A stretch of 64,000 nt of DNA from Diplosphaera chodatii (Eukaryota; Chlorophyta; Trebouxiophyceae; Prasiolales; Stichococcaceae), in contig JAALGY010000057.1 in the NCBI GenBank assembly GCA_032358165.1, positions 1,674,001-1,738,000 on the forward strand, given 5' to 3'. Under the pieces are notes generated by a model, which did not search any database, was not told the DNA's origin, and was given only the letters and a program-made list of their open reading frames with translations. The position numbers were made by a program, and so were the translations under genes. Positions 12,601-28,400 of the stretch are shown piece by piece; the first letter of the stretch is position 1; each line of letters opens with the position of its first letter.

Positions 12601-14291
12601 CAGCGCCTCGACGGCGATGCAGGCCACCATCTCCTGCGACATCACCTGCCCCTGCGAGTTCCACACGTCCCACAGGCTGGGGCCCAGCATGTCCATCACC
12701 TGCGTGGTGACACTGCAGGTGTGAAGCATCATGACATGCTTGACAGACTCGGAGGGCGCAACCACTCTGATGAGGCAGTAGCTACTGCGACGATCAACTC
12801 TGACAACTTGATGTCAAGCACTACCGATGGACGCATTTCTGTGCAGAACAGGTGTGATGATGACAGAGAAGGGGCTTCAACGACAGCATCACAACATGCT
12901 GCTGCTGGAGGAATGAAGAGGTGGACTGCTGGTCCCTTTGGCATACTGTGTGCTTCTTGGAGATAAGCATTCAACATCCTCATCACCAGCCGATTCTGGA
13001 CCTACTCGAGGAGTGCTGAGGGTACTCACCATGATGTAATAGTCCCCCTGCCGCCCCTTGAAGTGCACCCGCGGAATGCCGTGAATGCCACCAAGTGTCC
13101 TGTAGACAGCGCACCAGCCATTATACAAGTTTCTCTGCTGAAACTCAACAGCGATCACACGCACCATCAACAGTACACATATGGCAGTGTACCGCTGCGA
13201 AGCAGTACATGCCTGGTCAGCGCATAGCAGAAGGCGTGTGACAAAGGAAACTTACGTGTACACAGACCACTCGTAGGGCGGCCCGTAGTTGCAGCCCTTG
13301 CTGCTTCTGTGCTCGAACTTCAGCGCCACCTGCAAGCCGGTACATCAGCTGGGTGACGATGTCACCGTGACTGGGAGCGTTGCAGGACAATCCATGTCTG
13401 CAGCCAACCTCGCTGGCCGCAGTGCACCAAGGCTCACGTAGTTGGCTTGTGGGCCTTCCTTCGCCGTGGTGGGCGTTGTCCGGCGGCCTACATACACCTG
13501 GCCAAAGCCGCCCTTGCCCAGTTTGCGCTCCAGGATGAAGACCGGCGAGCCGCCCACTTGGCACTGCGTGCAGGTGGGGAAGGGCTCGAACCTATCAGAG
13601 CCTGCTGCCCGCGTTGATAGTGGGCCTGATCATGTCTGCAGGACCAGGAAAACCGGGGGCAGCGCTGTCCTGGCAGATATCTGGTCAGGTGGACCTTTTT
13701 GGATCGCCTTGGCACGGCATTTGACAGCCTCACGCCTACCATCAGAAAGAAACACAGATGTGTACTTACCTTCTCGGGCAGAGGTGCAGCGCTGGCGTCC
13801 TCTTCCTTGGCCTTCTCGTCACCAGCCCCATCCTTGGGGTCCGTGACTCCCTCCTGGCCCACCATCTCCGCGGCTGGCGGCTGCGCTGCTGCTGCCATGT
13901 CGTCCAGCCCTGCCTGTGCTGGCTCTGCGGGCTGCGCTGCGGCGGCCGCTGCTGCAGCGGGCGCAGCAGCGCCAGTTCGATCGGCACCACCACGGTCGCC
14001 CGCTGCCCGCGTCTGGCGCGGCGAGGCGGCCCTGCCCCCCGGAGCTGCGCCCCTGGCGCCGCGGCCCCGCCCGCCTGCTGCGGCCCCGCCCCTGCCGCCC
14101 CTGCCACCGCCCTCTGCTCCTGCCTTCCTGTCTGCCTTTGTGGCCTGTTTCGCTTTAGCAGCCCGCGTTTTGGGAGGCACTGCATCGCACACAAGCCCTC
14201 TGTGATGTCCATGAAGTAGGATGTCAGCTCGCCAGCCAAGGCCCGGGTCAGCAGACGCCAAGCAGCATGCTTTCCTGGCCCAATACTCACT
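9602..14291 (-). CDS. MLK: MUT9-like (MLK/PPK) casein-kinase-I-related histone and photoregulatory kinase
   Basis: Homologue of Chlamydomonas Mut9p and Arabidopsis MLK1-4/PPK, nuclear kinases that phosphorylate histone H3 and light-signalling proteins. Exons: 14291 (A of the start codon), 14179-13770, 13563-13438, 13329-13256, 13099-13030, 12699-12572, 12415-12321, 12176-12110, 11934-11805, 11679-11590, 11452-11327, 11144-11011, 10889-10748, 10574-10422, 10303-10175, 10015-9920, 9754-9602; about 707 aa. N-terminus: RGG-like and Ala-rich. Kinase motifs: [31 protein letters not shown] (HGD in place of HRD), VDLGL (DLG in place of DFG), [18 protein letters not shown]. The long conserved C-terminal region includes [54 protein letters not shown] and [20 protein letters not shown], ending YGRTVS. 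Family identity is very secure; the exact start is not. Confidence 0.93.
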
Positions 14292-14923
14292 GTTTCTGCA
14301 GAAGTATCGCCTGCGACGGCCGGACCATTTCAAGCGTGCCCGCGCCGCATGACAGGCCCAGCTATCCCTCCGCTTTGATCGAGGATCGGGTCACAAATGC
14401 AGGCTGCTCGGTGTGCTGGTGTAATATGGCAACATCCGAAGTGGCTATTCAAGACTGGGCAGAGTCTCCACTGGGTGGGGGAGTCTTCAGAAGATGGCCA
14501 AACCAATGTGCAATAGGTGTGCACTGTCATTGTAGCGCTCGTAAATGCACATACGTGTGCTGGTGTTGCAGAGTCCGACACACAATACGTTGGTGGCGTA
14601 CCGCGGCATTGTAAGCAGCTCTCACCTGGCCACACTTTCCCCAACTTGAGCGTGCAGTTCCCAGTCGCGTAGTCTTGAGGGCAGTGCTTGTGTGCATTTC
14701 ATTCTGTAACTTGCTAATCTGCCGGGGTTCGATAACGCAGCTACGCGTTCATCGCTCAGAGCACAAGCACAGGGCTGAGCAGGCTTCTAGACAGCGCTGC
14801 ACGGCTACTCTTGGGCTTGCATTGCCTGGCGCCTGTATCAAGAGAGGCAAACCACTTTCGAACCAATCCCAGCGCTGCTGACGCCAGCACAGCAGCTGCG
14901 CCGGCTGTGCGGCGCCGGCAGCG
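14292..14923. promoter_or_regulatory. Head-to-head upstream region of MUT9-like kinase (-) and RPT1 (+)
   Basis: About 630 bases between two divergently transcribed genes, holding the 5' untranslated leader of the kinase and both promoters. I could not identify a definite TATA box or coding exon. Confidence 0.45.
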
Positions 14924-17903
<2,980 letters not shown>

Positions 17904-17937
17904 AGGGCATGTACTGGCTGGCGTGCAGCGGCAACAG

Positions 17938-18003
17938 CTGGCTGTATTGCATGTTACAAATGTATCTCAGCTGGCCGTATTGCATGTTAAAACTGTATCT
18001 CCC
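17938..18003. repeat. Imperfect direct tandem repeat, 2 x 33 bp, after RPT1
   Basis: Copies 17938-17970 and 17971-18003 share CTGGC-GTATTGCATGTTA and a GTATCTC end with only a few differences. The repeat lies between the convergent stops of RPT1 and VPS13, so it may be in both 3' untranslated regions. It looks like a recent local duplication. Confidence 0.8.
17954..17958 (-). terminator. TGTAA polyadenylation signal candidate for VPS13
   Basis: Minus-strand TGTAA about 190 bases after the VPS13 stop, inside the first copy of the 33-bp repeat. The second copy has lost the motif (TTAAA). Position only. Confidence 0.35.
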
Positions 18004-18035
18004 TGATGCAAGCCAATGAACAGTTTGGTGCACCG

Positions 18036-18040
18036 TGTAA
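18036..18040 (+). terminator. TGTAA polyadenylation signal for RPT1
   Basis: Plus-strand TGTAA 133 bases after the RPT1 stop. With the minus-strand candidate at 17958-17954 it implies that the RPT1 and VPS13 3' ends overlap. Confidence 0.5.
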
Positions 18041-18149
18041 AGTGCACCGACAGTGTGTGGAGTCAACTACCATATACAAGCACAGCAATCCTACCAGCCC
18101 TAGTCACAACCTGCTCATGTTGGCCTTTCTGCCCAAATTTGTGCATCAG

Positions 18150-19420
18150 TCAGGCGGCCAGCTCTCCAGCCACATCGCTGGCAACCTCCGCAGGTGGACG
18201 CTGTGCCGATCGCACAGCAATGAACGTGTTCGCTGCGTTGTCCACCTGCGCCCAACAAGCACCGTGCGGCTCGAAACAGCGCTGGAGCTGCAATCGACTC
18301 GACAGCATGACAGAGGTCGAGCACAATGCGTGTAAACCCTCGTTGCGCAAGCGACAAGCCGCCTGCAGCCAGCCCACCTGCCACAGGCTGCACCGCCAGG
18401 TTTCGGGGTGGTACGGCTTCAGGCGCTGCAGGTTCATGCTGGCGTTGAGCATCGGCGGCTCGAAGCGCCATGCGGGCGCGTCAAACAGCCGGCCGCTCCT
18501 GGCGCTGGCCCGCGACACGCACAGCACCTCGCCGGGCTCCGGCGCATCCACGCCGCCGACCACGACCGTGCCCAGTGCGCTGCACCACAGCACGCCTCAT
18601 GTCAGCGCTTGACAGCTGCGGAGCAGCCTAGCTACCCGCTCAGACAGAGATGGGCTTGCAAGGGCGGAGCGGTGCCCAGTGCAGAGCAGCGTGCCAAGCA
18701 TGCAGCGGGTGGTCGCGCTCACTGCCGCTGACGGCCTCATCATCTGCAGACCGTTCAGCACAGGGATCTGTTAAGTGCGCACATGTAGCCGCGCGGCGGG
18801 ATGGGCTCCCACATGGTGCAGGGCCGCCGCCCGTTGTCCCGCCACACCAGGTGGAAGTCCACCGGCGGCTTTGTCGGCGCATCCGCCCGCTGCTGCGCAT
18901 CACCGTCTTCGCTGCTGTCCTGCTGCGGCCAGGTCTTCCGATATGTCCTGCATTGCACTCTCACGTTGGTCAGGGCGATGCCACGACCAAGCTGCCTTCA
19001 GCAATGCACGGCTGGATGTGCACTTGATAGTCACCTGACAGGGTGGTTGGGCGGGTCGAAGCCTATGGACAGCACATCACCGAGCGGCGCGTAGCCAGGG
19101 GGCGCCACCTGCGCCAGTGTTGTGCCTCGTCAATGCGCATACTGCCTAGCATCAAGTGGATCCGGTGACGTCTGGTGCACATGCTGTGTGTGAGGCATGC
19201 TACATGGTGTCTAGCTACCACTGTCATCAGTGAGTGGGTGTAGCAGCCACTGCCATGCAGCGAGATGGCACACGGGGCGCACCGGGCGCCACACTGTGAC
19301 TGGCGGCCGCTCCTGCTGCGTGTGCCAGATGAGGCGCCAGTCCATGCTCAACGTGGACGCCGGCATTTCCTGCTGCGGCATGCCTGCAGCAGCAGCCTCA
19401 TTCCTCAGCAGGGCACCGCC
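18150..19420 (-). other. C-terminal W-P-GY repeats and end of VPS13
   Basis: Two units, each split by an intron: MDWRLIWHTQQERPPVTVWRP continuing into PPGYAPLGDVLSIGFDPPN, and VDFHLVWRDNGRRPCTMWEP continuing into GYIALGTVVVGGVDAPEPGE. The gene ends with LKPYHPETWRCSLWQ joined in phase 0 to VDNAANTFIAVRSAQRPPAE, stop at 18150-18152. The W-x-VDNA-x-x-TF end is typical of plant VPS13 proteins and fixes the 3' end. Confidence 0.75.
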
Positions 19421-22400
19421 TGCTTGTCCTCTGTCGGCCAGACTCGCCAGCAGCTGTTAGAGCTGGTTCTACCACGGTTCCAGACCTAGGTGGTGCCAGC
19501 GCGCGCACCTTCCAGCTGCTGTGGGGCGTCACTGGCCCCGTGGCGCCGCTGCCACCGGGCGTTGATGCGCCGCGGCTCGCCATAGTACTTCTGTGATATG
19601 CGCAGGCCCACCGCCTTGACTTGCTCTGCCTGCAAAGCAGTTGTTCGACCAGGTTGGTGGTCGCCATAAAGCAGGCTCAGTAGATTGTCTGGCAGTGTGG
19701 CACGCAGGGGGCCCCGTGTGAGCTGATGCACAACATGCAGCAGCTAGTTGACCGTCTATCGGATCCAGGTGGTTCAATGTGGATGTCGGGTGTGGCGACA
19801 GAGATGGACCTCGGATTGGCTGAACACCGGCAGCCCATGTGCAAGGGCTGCAGCACCGGGCGGCGCGACAGCTGCAGCCGCAGCAGAGCTGTCTGGGGGC
19901 GGGAAACAGCACAGCACACACACCGCCAGCGGCGTGTCCAGGCACCATGCAAGGCCCTGCGCCGCAACGCGCACAAACTCACCTCTGTGCAGCAGGGAAG
20001 CGCAGCGGCCAGCAGCCAGCACGGCCAAGGGAGAGGGCCGCGCCTGACACCTGCCTAAGCTTCTTGAGCCCGGGCATGCTGTGAGCTCACCTTGCAGACT
20101 AGGTGGCTGGCACACCGCGCCAGCCAGCACAGAAGGGCGGGGAACACGGTAGCCAAGCCATTGCGTTGATCGAATTCTAAGAAAAGGGGGGTTTGCCGGG
20201 AGTTGCTGTGCCATACCTGCGGCACGGTGGAGTAGGTGTGCAGCTGCTCTGCCAGCGCTGGCTCGCCGTCCATCCCGGGGCGCCCCTTGCGGTGCACGAT
20301 GAGGCGGTCGGGGCCCGCGGGCGCGCGGCCAGCGGGGCCGCCGCTGCCGATGCGCGGCTCCAGCGCGAGCAGGTCGTCCCACTGCACCCGCCACTTGAGC
20401 ACCGCCGGCGGCACATCGCGCATGTCTGTGACGGGCCGCCCTGCGACCCAGCAGCAGGAACAATCACCGACAGTGCAGTGGTTGCGATTGGGTCAGACGT
20501 CGTAGACAGACAGATATGCCACGCAAGCTCGTATTGAACAGCATCTGCCCAGCCCAGTAGCAACATGACTGACGGGCGCTTGCCTCGCTCGGCGGACGCG
20601 TGCAGCTGCGCAAAGGTGGGCGCGATGACCAGCAGCATGGACTTGCTGGTGAGCAGCGCCACGCGGTCGTCTGGCAGCAGGAAGTGCTCCTCGTACGCCT
20701 CCGACCGGCCGCCGCGGCTGCGGCGCAGCCCCAGGAACGGCAAGCCCCGGCTGGCCTCATCGCTGGTGAGCCACAGCAGCGCCTGACCACACTCCTCAAC
20801 TCGCGCCTTGCATTGCCAAATGGCAAGCAAAGTCAGAACTTGCACGAGGTAGGGTCGCAGCCAATGGGTGAGTCATCGATGGCATCTGTGTTGAATGCGG
20901 ATAAAAAGCAGTCAAGTGCCGGGCAGGCGCTCTGCTCACCGCTGTTTCCGACCCGTCACGGATGAAGGGCTGCAGCTTGGCTTCGCCGCCGATGACGCGC
21001 GGCAGGCGCCGCCGCGCAAGCAGCGTGCCGGCCCGCGGGCGCCCCAGCAGCCGCTCCTTGCTGGCGTCCAGCCCCTCGATGGCGCTGGAGAACAGGTCCA
21101 GGCCGCCCGACACCGGCGCAGCCACCGCGCCCACCAGCCCCTGGCCCACGCCCTTGACGAAGCCTGCAGGGCAGTCAGCGGCATGCTCAGCGCGGGACAA
21201 TGACGGCCAGCGAGTCTGTGCCTGATGCGAGCAGTGCAGCGTACGCAGCCCCCTGAGGAAGACTCTCGGCCCACGCACCTCCCGCTCCTCGGTGTCGTAA
21301 CTATATTGTGGTCTCTCCTGCCAGCCACTGGCACTCCATCTGTGACTTGGAAAGGCAGCGATGTGTGCTGTGGTGCAGGGGCGCACCCAGGGCGCCGCGG
21401 GACTGGGCGCCCTCCAGCGGCTTGGACACCAGGCCGGTGACGCCGCGGTAGAAGCCCATGCCCAGCGCCTCCCCGCCCTCCGCCAGCCCCTCCCGCATGC
21501 CGCTGATGTTGCGCTCCTGCCGCTGCCTGATGCGCTCCTGCGCAAAGCTGCAGCAGCAACACAGCGCCGGTGCGACATGGAACCTGGTGCTCACACAGTC
21601 AGGACTTGCTCAGCCGTGAAGTTGGGAAGTGATCATGCAGCTTGTTTGCGATGTGGTCAACGCTCGCACCTGCTGTCCATGCCGATTGTGGCCACACCGG
21701 TCGACAGGATGCCAAAGATGCCTGAGGCGCCACTGAGCATGCCAAAGTTGCGCATGAAGCTGAACGCAACGCCCAGCAGCTGGCTCTGCACCACGTGCAC
21801 GATCTCCCTGCATGTTTGAAAGTGCACTGCTGAGCACCGCTGCATGACCCAAGCAACAAGGCACCTGGGCAACGAAAGTGCGCTCTTCACCATTTCGTCA
21901 GCAGCGAGGACACGCTGAGGACATACGCGAGACCAGAGCATGCCGCATTCGTAGGATCTCCTGCTCACCCTATGAACCTTGACCACAGCATGGTGGCATC
22001 CTGCACTTCGAAGCCCTGCAACCGGATGGGCACGCCCTCGAAGTCGGCGAGGTCCAGGCCCCACGACAGCGTGCGCGCCGCCCACTTGGGGCGGCTGGCG
22101 ATGTCCCCGCGGAAGCTGACCTTGGCTTGCACGTCACCGAGGCTCACCAGCTTCACCTGCAGCAGTGCCCAGTGTTGATGCATAAGTATGATGGTTTGGT
22201 CTCAGTGGCGTTACACCCTGTGTTGTCAGCATTTGTTCGGATGCCTGCCTGAATGGGCACATCAGACGATGATGTCTGTGCGCCGCCGCCGTCTTCCTTG
22301 CCAGACAGCCTGCCCAGGTCCAGCCGCCGAACCAGCTCCATTGCCCTCCAGATCAGCGTTTCTGAAACAGATATCTGCGTGCATCAAGTAGCACCTCGTG

Positions 22401-25400
22401 AGAGCATGCTGTCTGTGTTGTAAGGACCTGAAAAGGCAATAGATCATGGGCCGCAATGTCATGCTCTGCTGGCAACGTCAGTGTGCCCACCTGCAGGGTG
22501 CGCGACAGGCGCCAAGCAATGTATGGATAGTAGATCTGCCGGCGTGGCAGGCCGGGCTGGCTGACCACTGAGAGGCTGATGACAGGGGGCGGCTCAATCT
22601 CTGGGTTGGCCTCTTCACCTGTTACAATCTCCTCCTCTGTGGCAGCAATGACCACTGGGTACCTGTAGGTTGGGCAAGAGCAGTGGCCTCTGCACAGTTG
22701 GCACGGTGAAAAGGCAAGCGCTTCTAGTAAAAATTTGCAGCGTGTACACACGCTGCACTGCTATGCCGAGGGCAAAGAGACTAATGCCACACCTGGTGAA
22801 GGGGCTCTGATCATCGACCTGGATGTTCTGGCACAACACTCGGAAGTTGGAGTAGGTGCCCTCAACACCAATGCCAGTCGCATACTCCATCCTGAACCCT
22901 GCAGCAAGCCAGTGGCGACAGTCAGGGCAACGGCAAAGAGCCTGGTCAACTGCAAGTGCTTGGGCTGCAATGCAGGGTTCCTGATTGCAGGTCGGGAAGT
23001 ACCTGTGGTGGTGATGTTGAGCAGCTCGTCAGGGCTGTGGTCGACAATGCTGGCGTCTGCCACTCCTACCGTTACCAGCATCGAGAAGGCATCACCTGCC
23101 TTGTCTGTGATCACAGCCTGCACGGCGCCTGAGCCCGCCTTGCGCCCTGTGAAAAGAAAGGCTGATACACATGTCAGCAACATCCGACGAAACCTGTGTC
23201 AATTGCACGTCCACGCCCTCAAGAAAGTATGTAGACAAGAAGACTTCGAGCGCATATGTTTCCATCAGGGAACAGCATGCCTGGCAAGATTCGCAAAGCG
23301 CGGTCAAGGCTATGGCGGCCCATGCCGCCCGCTGCACCGAGCCCCTTCAAACCGGCAGCAATAATAGCCTCGACCTCACGGTCAGCCACCATCAGCCGCG
23401 CGCTCCCAGGATCCACCGAAACAGGCAGGGCTGGGAGATGACCGCCGCCTGTGATATGATTTAAAGAAATTTCACCATTACTGTCACATGGTGGGAAGCC
23501 GTCAAGCTCCAGATGTGCATTTATTGGATTGGGTGCACACACATCACAGCACAGCATGCAGCTGGATGTCTTGTGCTACCCGCGCCGTGGTGACCAGCGC
23601 CTGCAGTGGCTGCCCCGCTGTCTGGGGAGCCTTCCGGTGCATCCAGCAAGTAGGCCTCGGTGGCGCTGTCCTCCCGCATCCCATCTTTGATCTCCACCTT
23701 TGCAGCGCGTCCAAATCAATGCTCAAGGACTTTCAGTCAATGGTGACCCGAATGGAGCGTTCTACATAAGTCAACCAAGGACACGTTTTCTACACCAATA
23801 TCAGCACGCGGGCGGCAAGGGAGGCAGCTCCGCACCATAGCTGGCGTAGCTGGTGATGGGTGCGCAAAGCCCGCTGCTGCGTACGGCGGAAGCGACTGAA
23901 AAGCTGCGTCAGGCGCGGCCAGCGGGCGGTACTTCAGCAGGTGCTTTGTGCGGTTCTCCAGAAGGTAGGGTGCTCGGGGGGAGACCGCCTCCAGCACCAT
24001 GGCCACACAGCCGGGGGAGGTGATCCGCACAGAGTATCGCAGAACCAGTGCACCTGCCTCATCGCCATTCCTGCAGACCAAGTCGATGCTGCTTCAATGT
24101 ATTGCACGTGCGTTCACCACCCAGCAACTCCTCCAACCTGTGTGCATGCTGGGTACTGGTTCTGCACCTGCCCGCCATCATCTGGAGGCCTCGCGCCACG
24201 CGAGGACCGTGCAGGTCCATGTCACTGCCACGTGCAGCACTGCTGTCCTGGCGTCCCGTGGGCAGCAGCATGTGGCAGATGGCACCGCCATGAGACGACG
24301 CATCCAGAGGTGTACTCCACATTGCGTCTGAGTCATTGCTGTCCGCAAGCCGCAGGCTGATGGCTTGTGCTTCTGCGCCCGCAGTGCTCCAGTGCACTGG
24401 CAGGTTTGCGGCACCTAGTCGAAAGTCAGTGCAGAAGGTCAGACTCCAAGTACTCAGCCAGGCGGTGATCCGACCCAAAACCAACTGCTACACCACCAAC
24501 CATGCCAGCTTCAGCACCTGGAGGCAGAGCCTGGCAGGTTGACTTGTCCAAAGCGTCTGCGGGGTGCCTCTGCACTGAGTGAGCTGGCACAGGCTGCTGC
24601 TGGCTGGAGTGCCTGCTGTGTGAGCCCGAGGAGAGCTGTGCTGTTGAGTGCTGTTCCAGCATTGCCCGGCTGAGGCTGCTGGTCGCAACCTTCTGCAGGG
24701 CAGTCAATGTGAACAGCATGACTGCCTGTCGATTCGAACAGTCAGTGCAGAGATTCTGCATAGCAAAAGCACCAGCTGCACACCTGCTGGGAGCCGGAGC
24801 CAAGGCTGCGCAGCACATCCCGCTTTCGTCGCCTCACGGGGTCCACGGCTGCAGGGTCGCCTGCAAGCTGCGCCAGCTGGAGCGGGACGCCCGTGAGGTT
24901 GGTCACAGTGAAGTGCGGCTCCAGCCAGATCGCCTGCGCAGACCACGCAGTGATGCACTGTCACATGATCACGGTGTGTAATTTATGTCCACGAACTATG
25001 AGTACGATGGCAACGTGATATATAGTTGGCACACCACTTGCAGAGCACGCCACGGCCGGCAGGCAGCACCTCAGAGCCAACCAGCGCACCAAGCGCACCA
25101 TTGTGCGCGAGAAGACACCGCCGACCGTCTCCATGCGGGCAACAACCTCGTACACTGTGTGCGACTCTGGCACATGTGCACGCAGCAGCACTGGCTCGTT
25201 GTGGCCCAGCTCCTGCGGCGCGCCGTCGCCGGAGTGCATCATGTCAGCACGCTCCAGTGGCATTGGCTTGGTCCAGCCTGACGTCTCCACCTGCGAGGGC
25301 AATAGCGTCGCTTGTATAGTCACCACACACTTACTGCCAGGTTGACAGCATGCAGATCAGGAGCGGCACCGAGGTCCCAACAGGTTGGTTTCTGTAGGAC

Positions 25401-28400
25401 GAGTGCTGCACCTTGAAAGAGATGCCATAAGAGGTGCTGGACTCGTTGCCCTGCTCCCGCTGTAGCAGGTTACCCATAGGAAAGCTGATGATGTCCAGGC
25501 TGCCTGCCCCAAGCTCCTGCCTCGTAACAGGCCGGTCCCTGCATCAGCAGCAAAGTGAGGTTGGCAAAGAACAATGCAAGTGTGGACACCAAGGTGCTGT
25601 GCCGTGCTGCAACACACGCTGAGCTGGTCAGCCCACTCACTTGACTTCGTAGCCAGACTCTAGCACACGCATATTGGCCATTGCATTGGCTGCGCCCATA
25701 AGTGCATCAGCATTGCGCAGGCCGTCACCAGGCGCCGCTGCTTCAGCCTGCACAGCATCAGCCACACACTATGCTTGTGTTCAGCAACTCTTGCAATGCA
25801 GGTGCAAGGCACCCTTCAGGAACCGTGCTGCCAAGCGCACACCTGCTGTGGCGACGTCTTTGGAGCAGGCGGCCTGACGTGTGGCAGCACTATCGCGCTG
25901 ATGGGCAGCGATGTTGCGTTCACCACCCACGCTGGCACCAGCAGCCGCACCAAGAGCGCAGCTCCAAGCGCCACCGCTGCCCCTGGGTTCTTTGCCTTCT
26001 CCTCGGCCTCACCATCCTGCTAAAACATGTGCATTCAGGTCTATATGCCAACGAGGCACACATGCTACATATCCCCAATGATCTGTGCCGTTTTGTGCAC
26101 AGCAAGCCATCAGTACATCGGCGTGCCTTTTCGGAGAGTGCCCAGGCATTGGTGACCTCCCGCGCCAGGAAGATGCCCTGTGCCGACTGCCCATGCCGAA
26201 CACGAAAGCTCTGTGGCAACGTCTGCTGTGCACTGACGCCTGCAGCATGGCCGCTGAAGCCCTCTGCCAGCGTGACGGGCCCCTTCTCAGCCCACTCATA
26301 GCCATCAGGCCAAAACTGCAGTGCAACACGTCTGCGCATATCTGCGCTGTACACATGTACACGCTGGCCGCTGTCCATCTGCCCGCCTTGGCGCTGTAAG
26401 AGCTGTCCACCACCCTGCAGGTGGCAAGCACTGCTTCAAGCCGACCATGACAACAGAATGGTACACCAAATGCAGCGCATGTTGTACTGCATTGCAGCAG
26501 CTGCTGTGGCGAGCAGCTGCATTGGTAGTGCTTTCTGTCCGGGCATCACCGCTCAAGCTGGAGTCACAGCGCATACCTCTGGGTGCTCCCACACAATGTA
26601 GCTGCCAGCTATGGGTAGAGTGTTTTCAAGCACCAGCGGCGCCGTCACGACGATGTGCCAGTCAGTCAGCGGCTGCAGTGCAGGCTTCTCAGCCTCTTCA
26701 AACACATCGCCGTCCACTGTGACACTCAGCCACACGGTGCTCCTGCTGATGTCCTGGCCACCACCTGAACTCAGTGAGGAAAGTGTGCTGAGGCTCTCCA
26801 GCTGCGAGACGGTAGCCTGCTGCTGCCAATGGTGTCCCATGAAGCAACACAGCAGCACCTGACTGGTTTGTGGCCAAGGACGTGCATCTGACAAGGCGCG
26901 TCTGCCCGTCAGCCAGCCCATCGAGCTTCACTGTGTGGGCGCCCCTGGAGGCGCCCTCGCTCCATGCGTGTGACTCGGAGTCGTCATCAGCTCCACTTGG
27001 CCGGACCTGTCAGCATGCCACAGCATGCAGTATGCCTGCGACCGCATCGTTGCAAGTGCAAAACCCATCACAGAGTCAGCCTGTCGATGTGCTTTGAGGC
27101 TCGGTGCTGTAATCAAGTGCGGCACGCACCAGCAGCTGCTTGCCAGCAGCATCGAAACCATATGGCAGCGCCAGCTTTTGACCCGGCTGCACGGTGCCCA
27201 GCACAGTCTGTCTACCGCCAACACTGCTGGCTGCTGCGCTCCCACCGCTTTGGTCAGGCGCTGCCGCCACACGTCGCTTGCGCCGAACCCACCGCTTCCG
27301 CCGCACGCAATCTGTGAAGCCCTTGTGCGCCGCGGACTGCATGAGATCATGTCTATCGGGTTGGCAGATTCCAGATGACATGCCAGCATCAACAGCACGC
27401 TGCCACGACCCCTCAATTGCTGCAGCTAGCGACCGAAAAGAAAATGCACAACTCAAGCCCAGCAGAAAAATAGTGCTCGTTGCTTTGATTGTAACTAACG
27501 ATGCAAATAGAGCACATACCGAAGATGGTGGGTACTGCAGCATGGGGAAGTTGATGGCGTACGACCACCCGTCCTTGTCCACATTGCCGGATGTCTCCAC
27601 CTCCCATGCACCCTCCCACTCCCACCCTGCAGGTCTTGATATGTCTGAGAAGTTGCATCTGCCAAAGAGCGCCAGACTTCACTCCTCATTCGATCAGGAG
27701 AGCAGCACCAGCACCTATGATTGAAGCTCACCTGGCTCAAGCGTTATGACTGGAAACTCGATGGAATTACGCCCGCCTGGACCACTGTAACGCTTCCGAT
27801 CTGTTGGCAGCAGGTTGCCAGAGCTCCAGCCTCGCAGCGGCAAGAATCGCTCGTTCTCAAACACTGCCACCTGCTCTGCACGCTGTGGCTGCACGACAGG
27901 ATGACAGACATGTCAGTCCCGTAACATCTCCTCTGTACCTAGGCATCAGGCAACGATAACGTGTTTCACGTTGTGCCATCGGAAACATCACTCTGTTGCA
28001 CGCCATGCCTGTGCTGTGCTCCGGCCGGCAGGCATGAGTGCCTTAGTAGCAGCAGCTGGCGGCACCTCGTTGCCTTCTCTTGTGTCCACGATGGCAACCT
28101 GCACCTCAGGCCCTCACAAAATGCATCAATCGCGTCATGGGGCACCTTGCTGCAGCAGAGTGCAGCGGGGACGCGCAACACCCACCCAACAGTTCAGCGG
28201 GTGATTCTGTTTGATAATAACAAGTTCCTTTGTTGCGACCACCGTCCAGTCCCTTGTTGCCCCAGACAGTCCTCTTGCACCCAGACAGCCCGCTTCCTAG
28301 GTTTCTTGTTGACCAATCAACGATTGTGGTCACCGTGCTGTTGCTAACTCGTCAACAACAGAGAAAACAGCATCATCAGTCAGGCCCCAATCTACAACAA

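Noticed and set aside
13699..14219. Plus-strand Ala/Pro- and Cys/Leu-rich open frames
   Set aside because: Antisense shadows of the RGG/Ala-rich N-terminal exon of the MUT9-like kinase.
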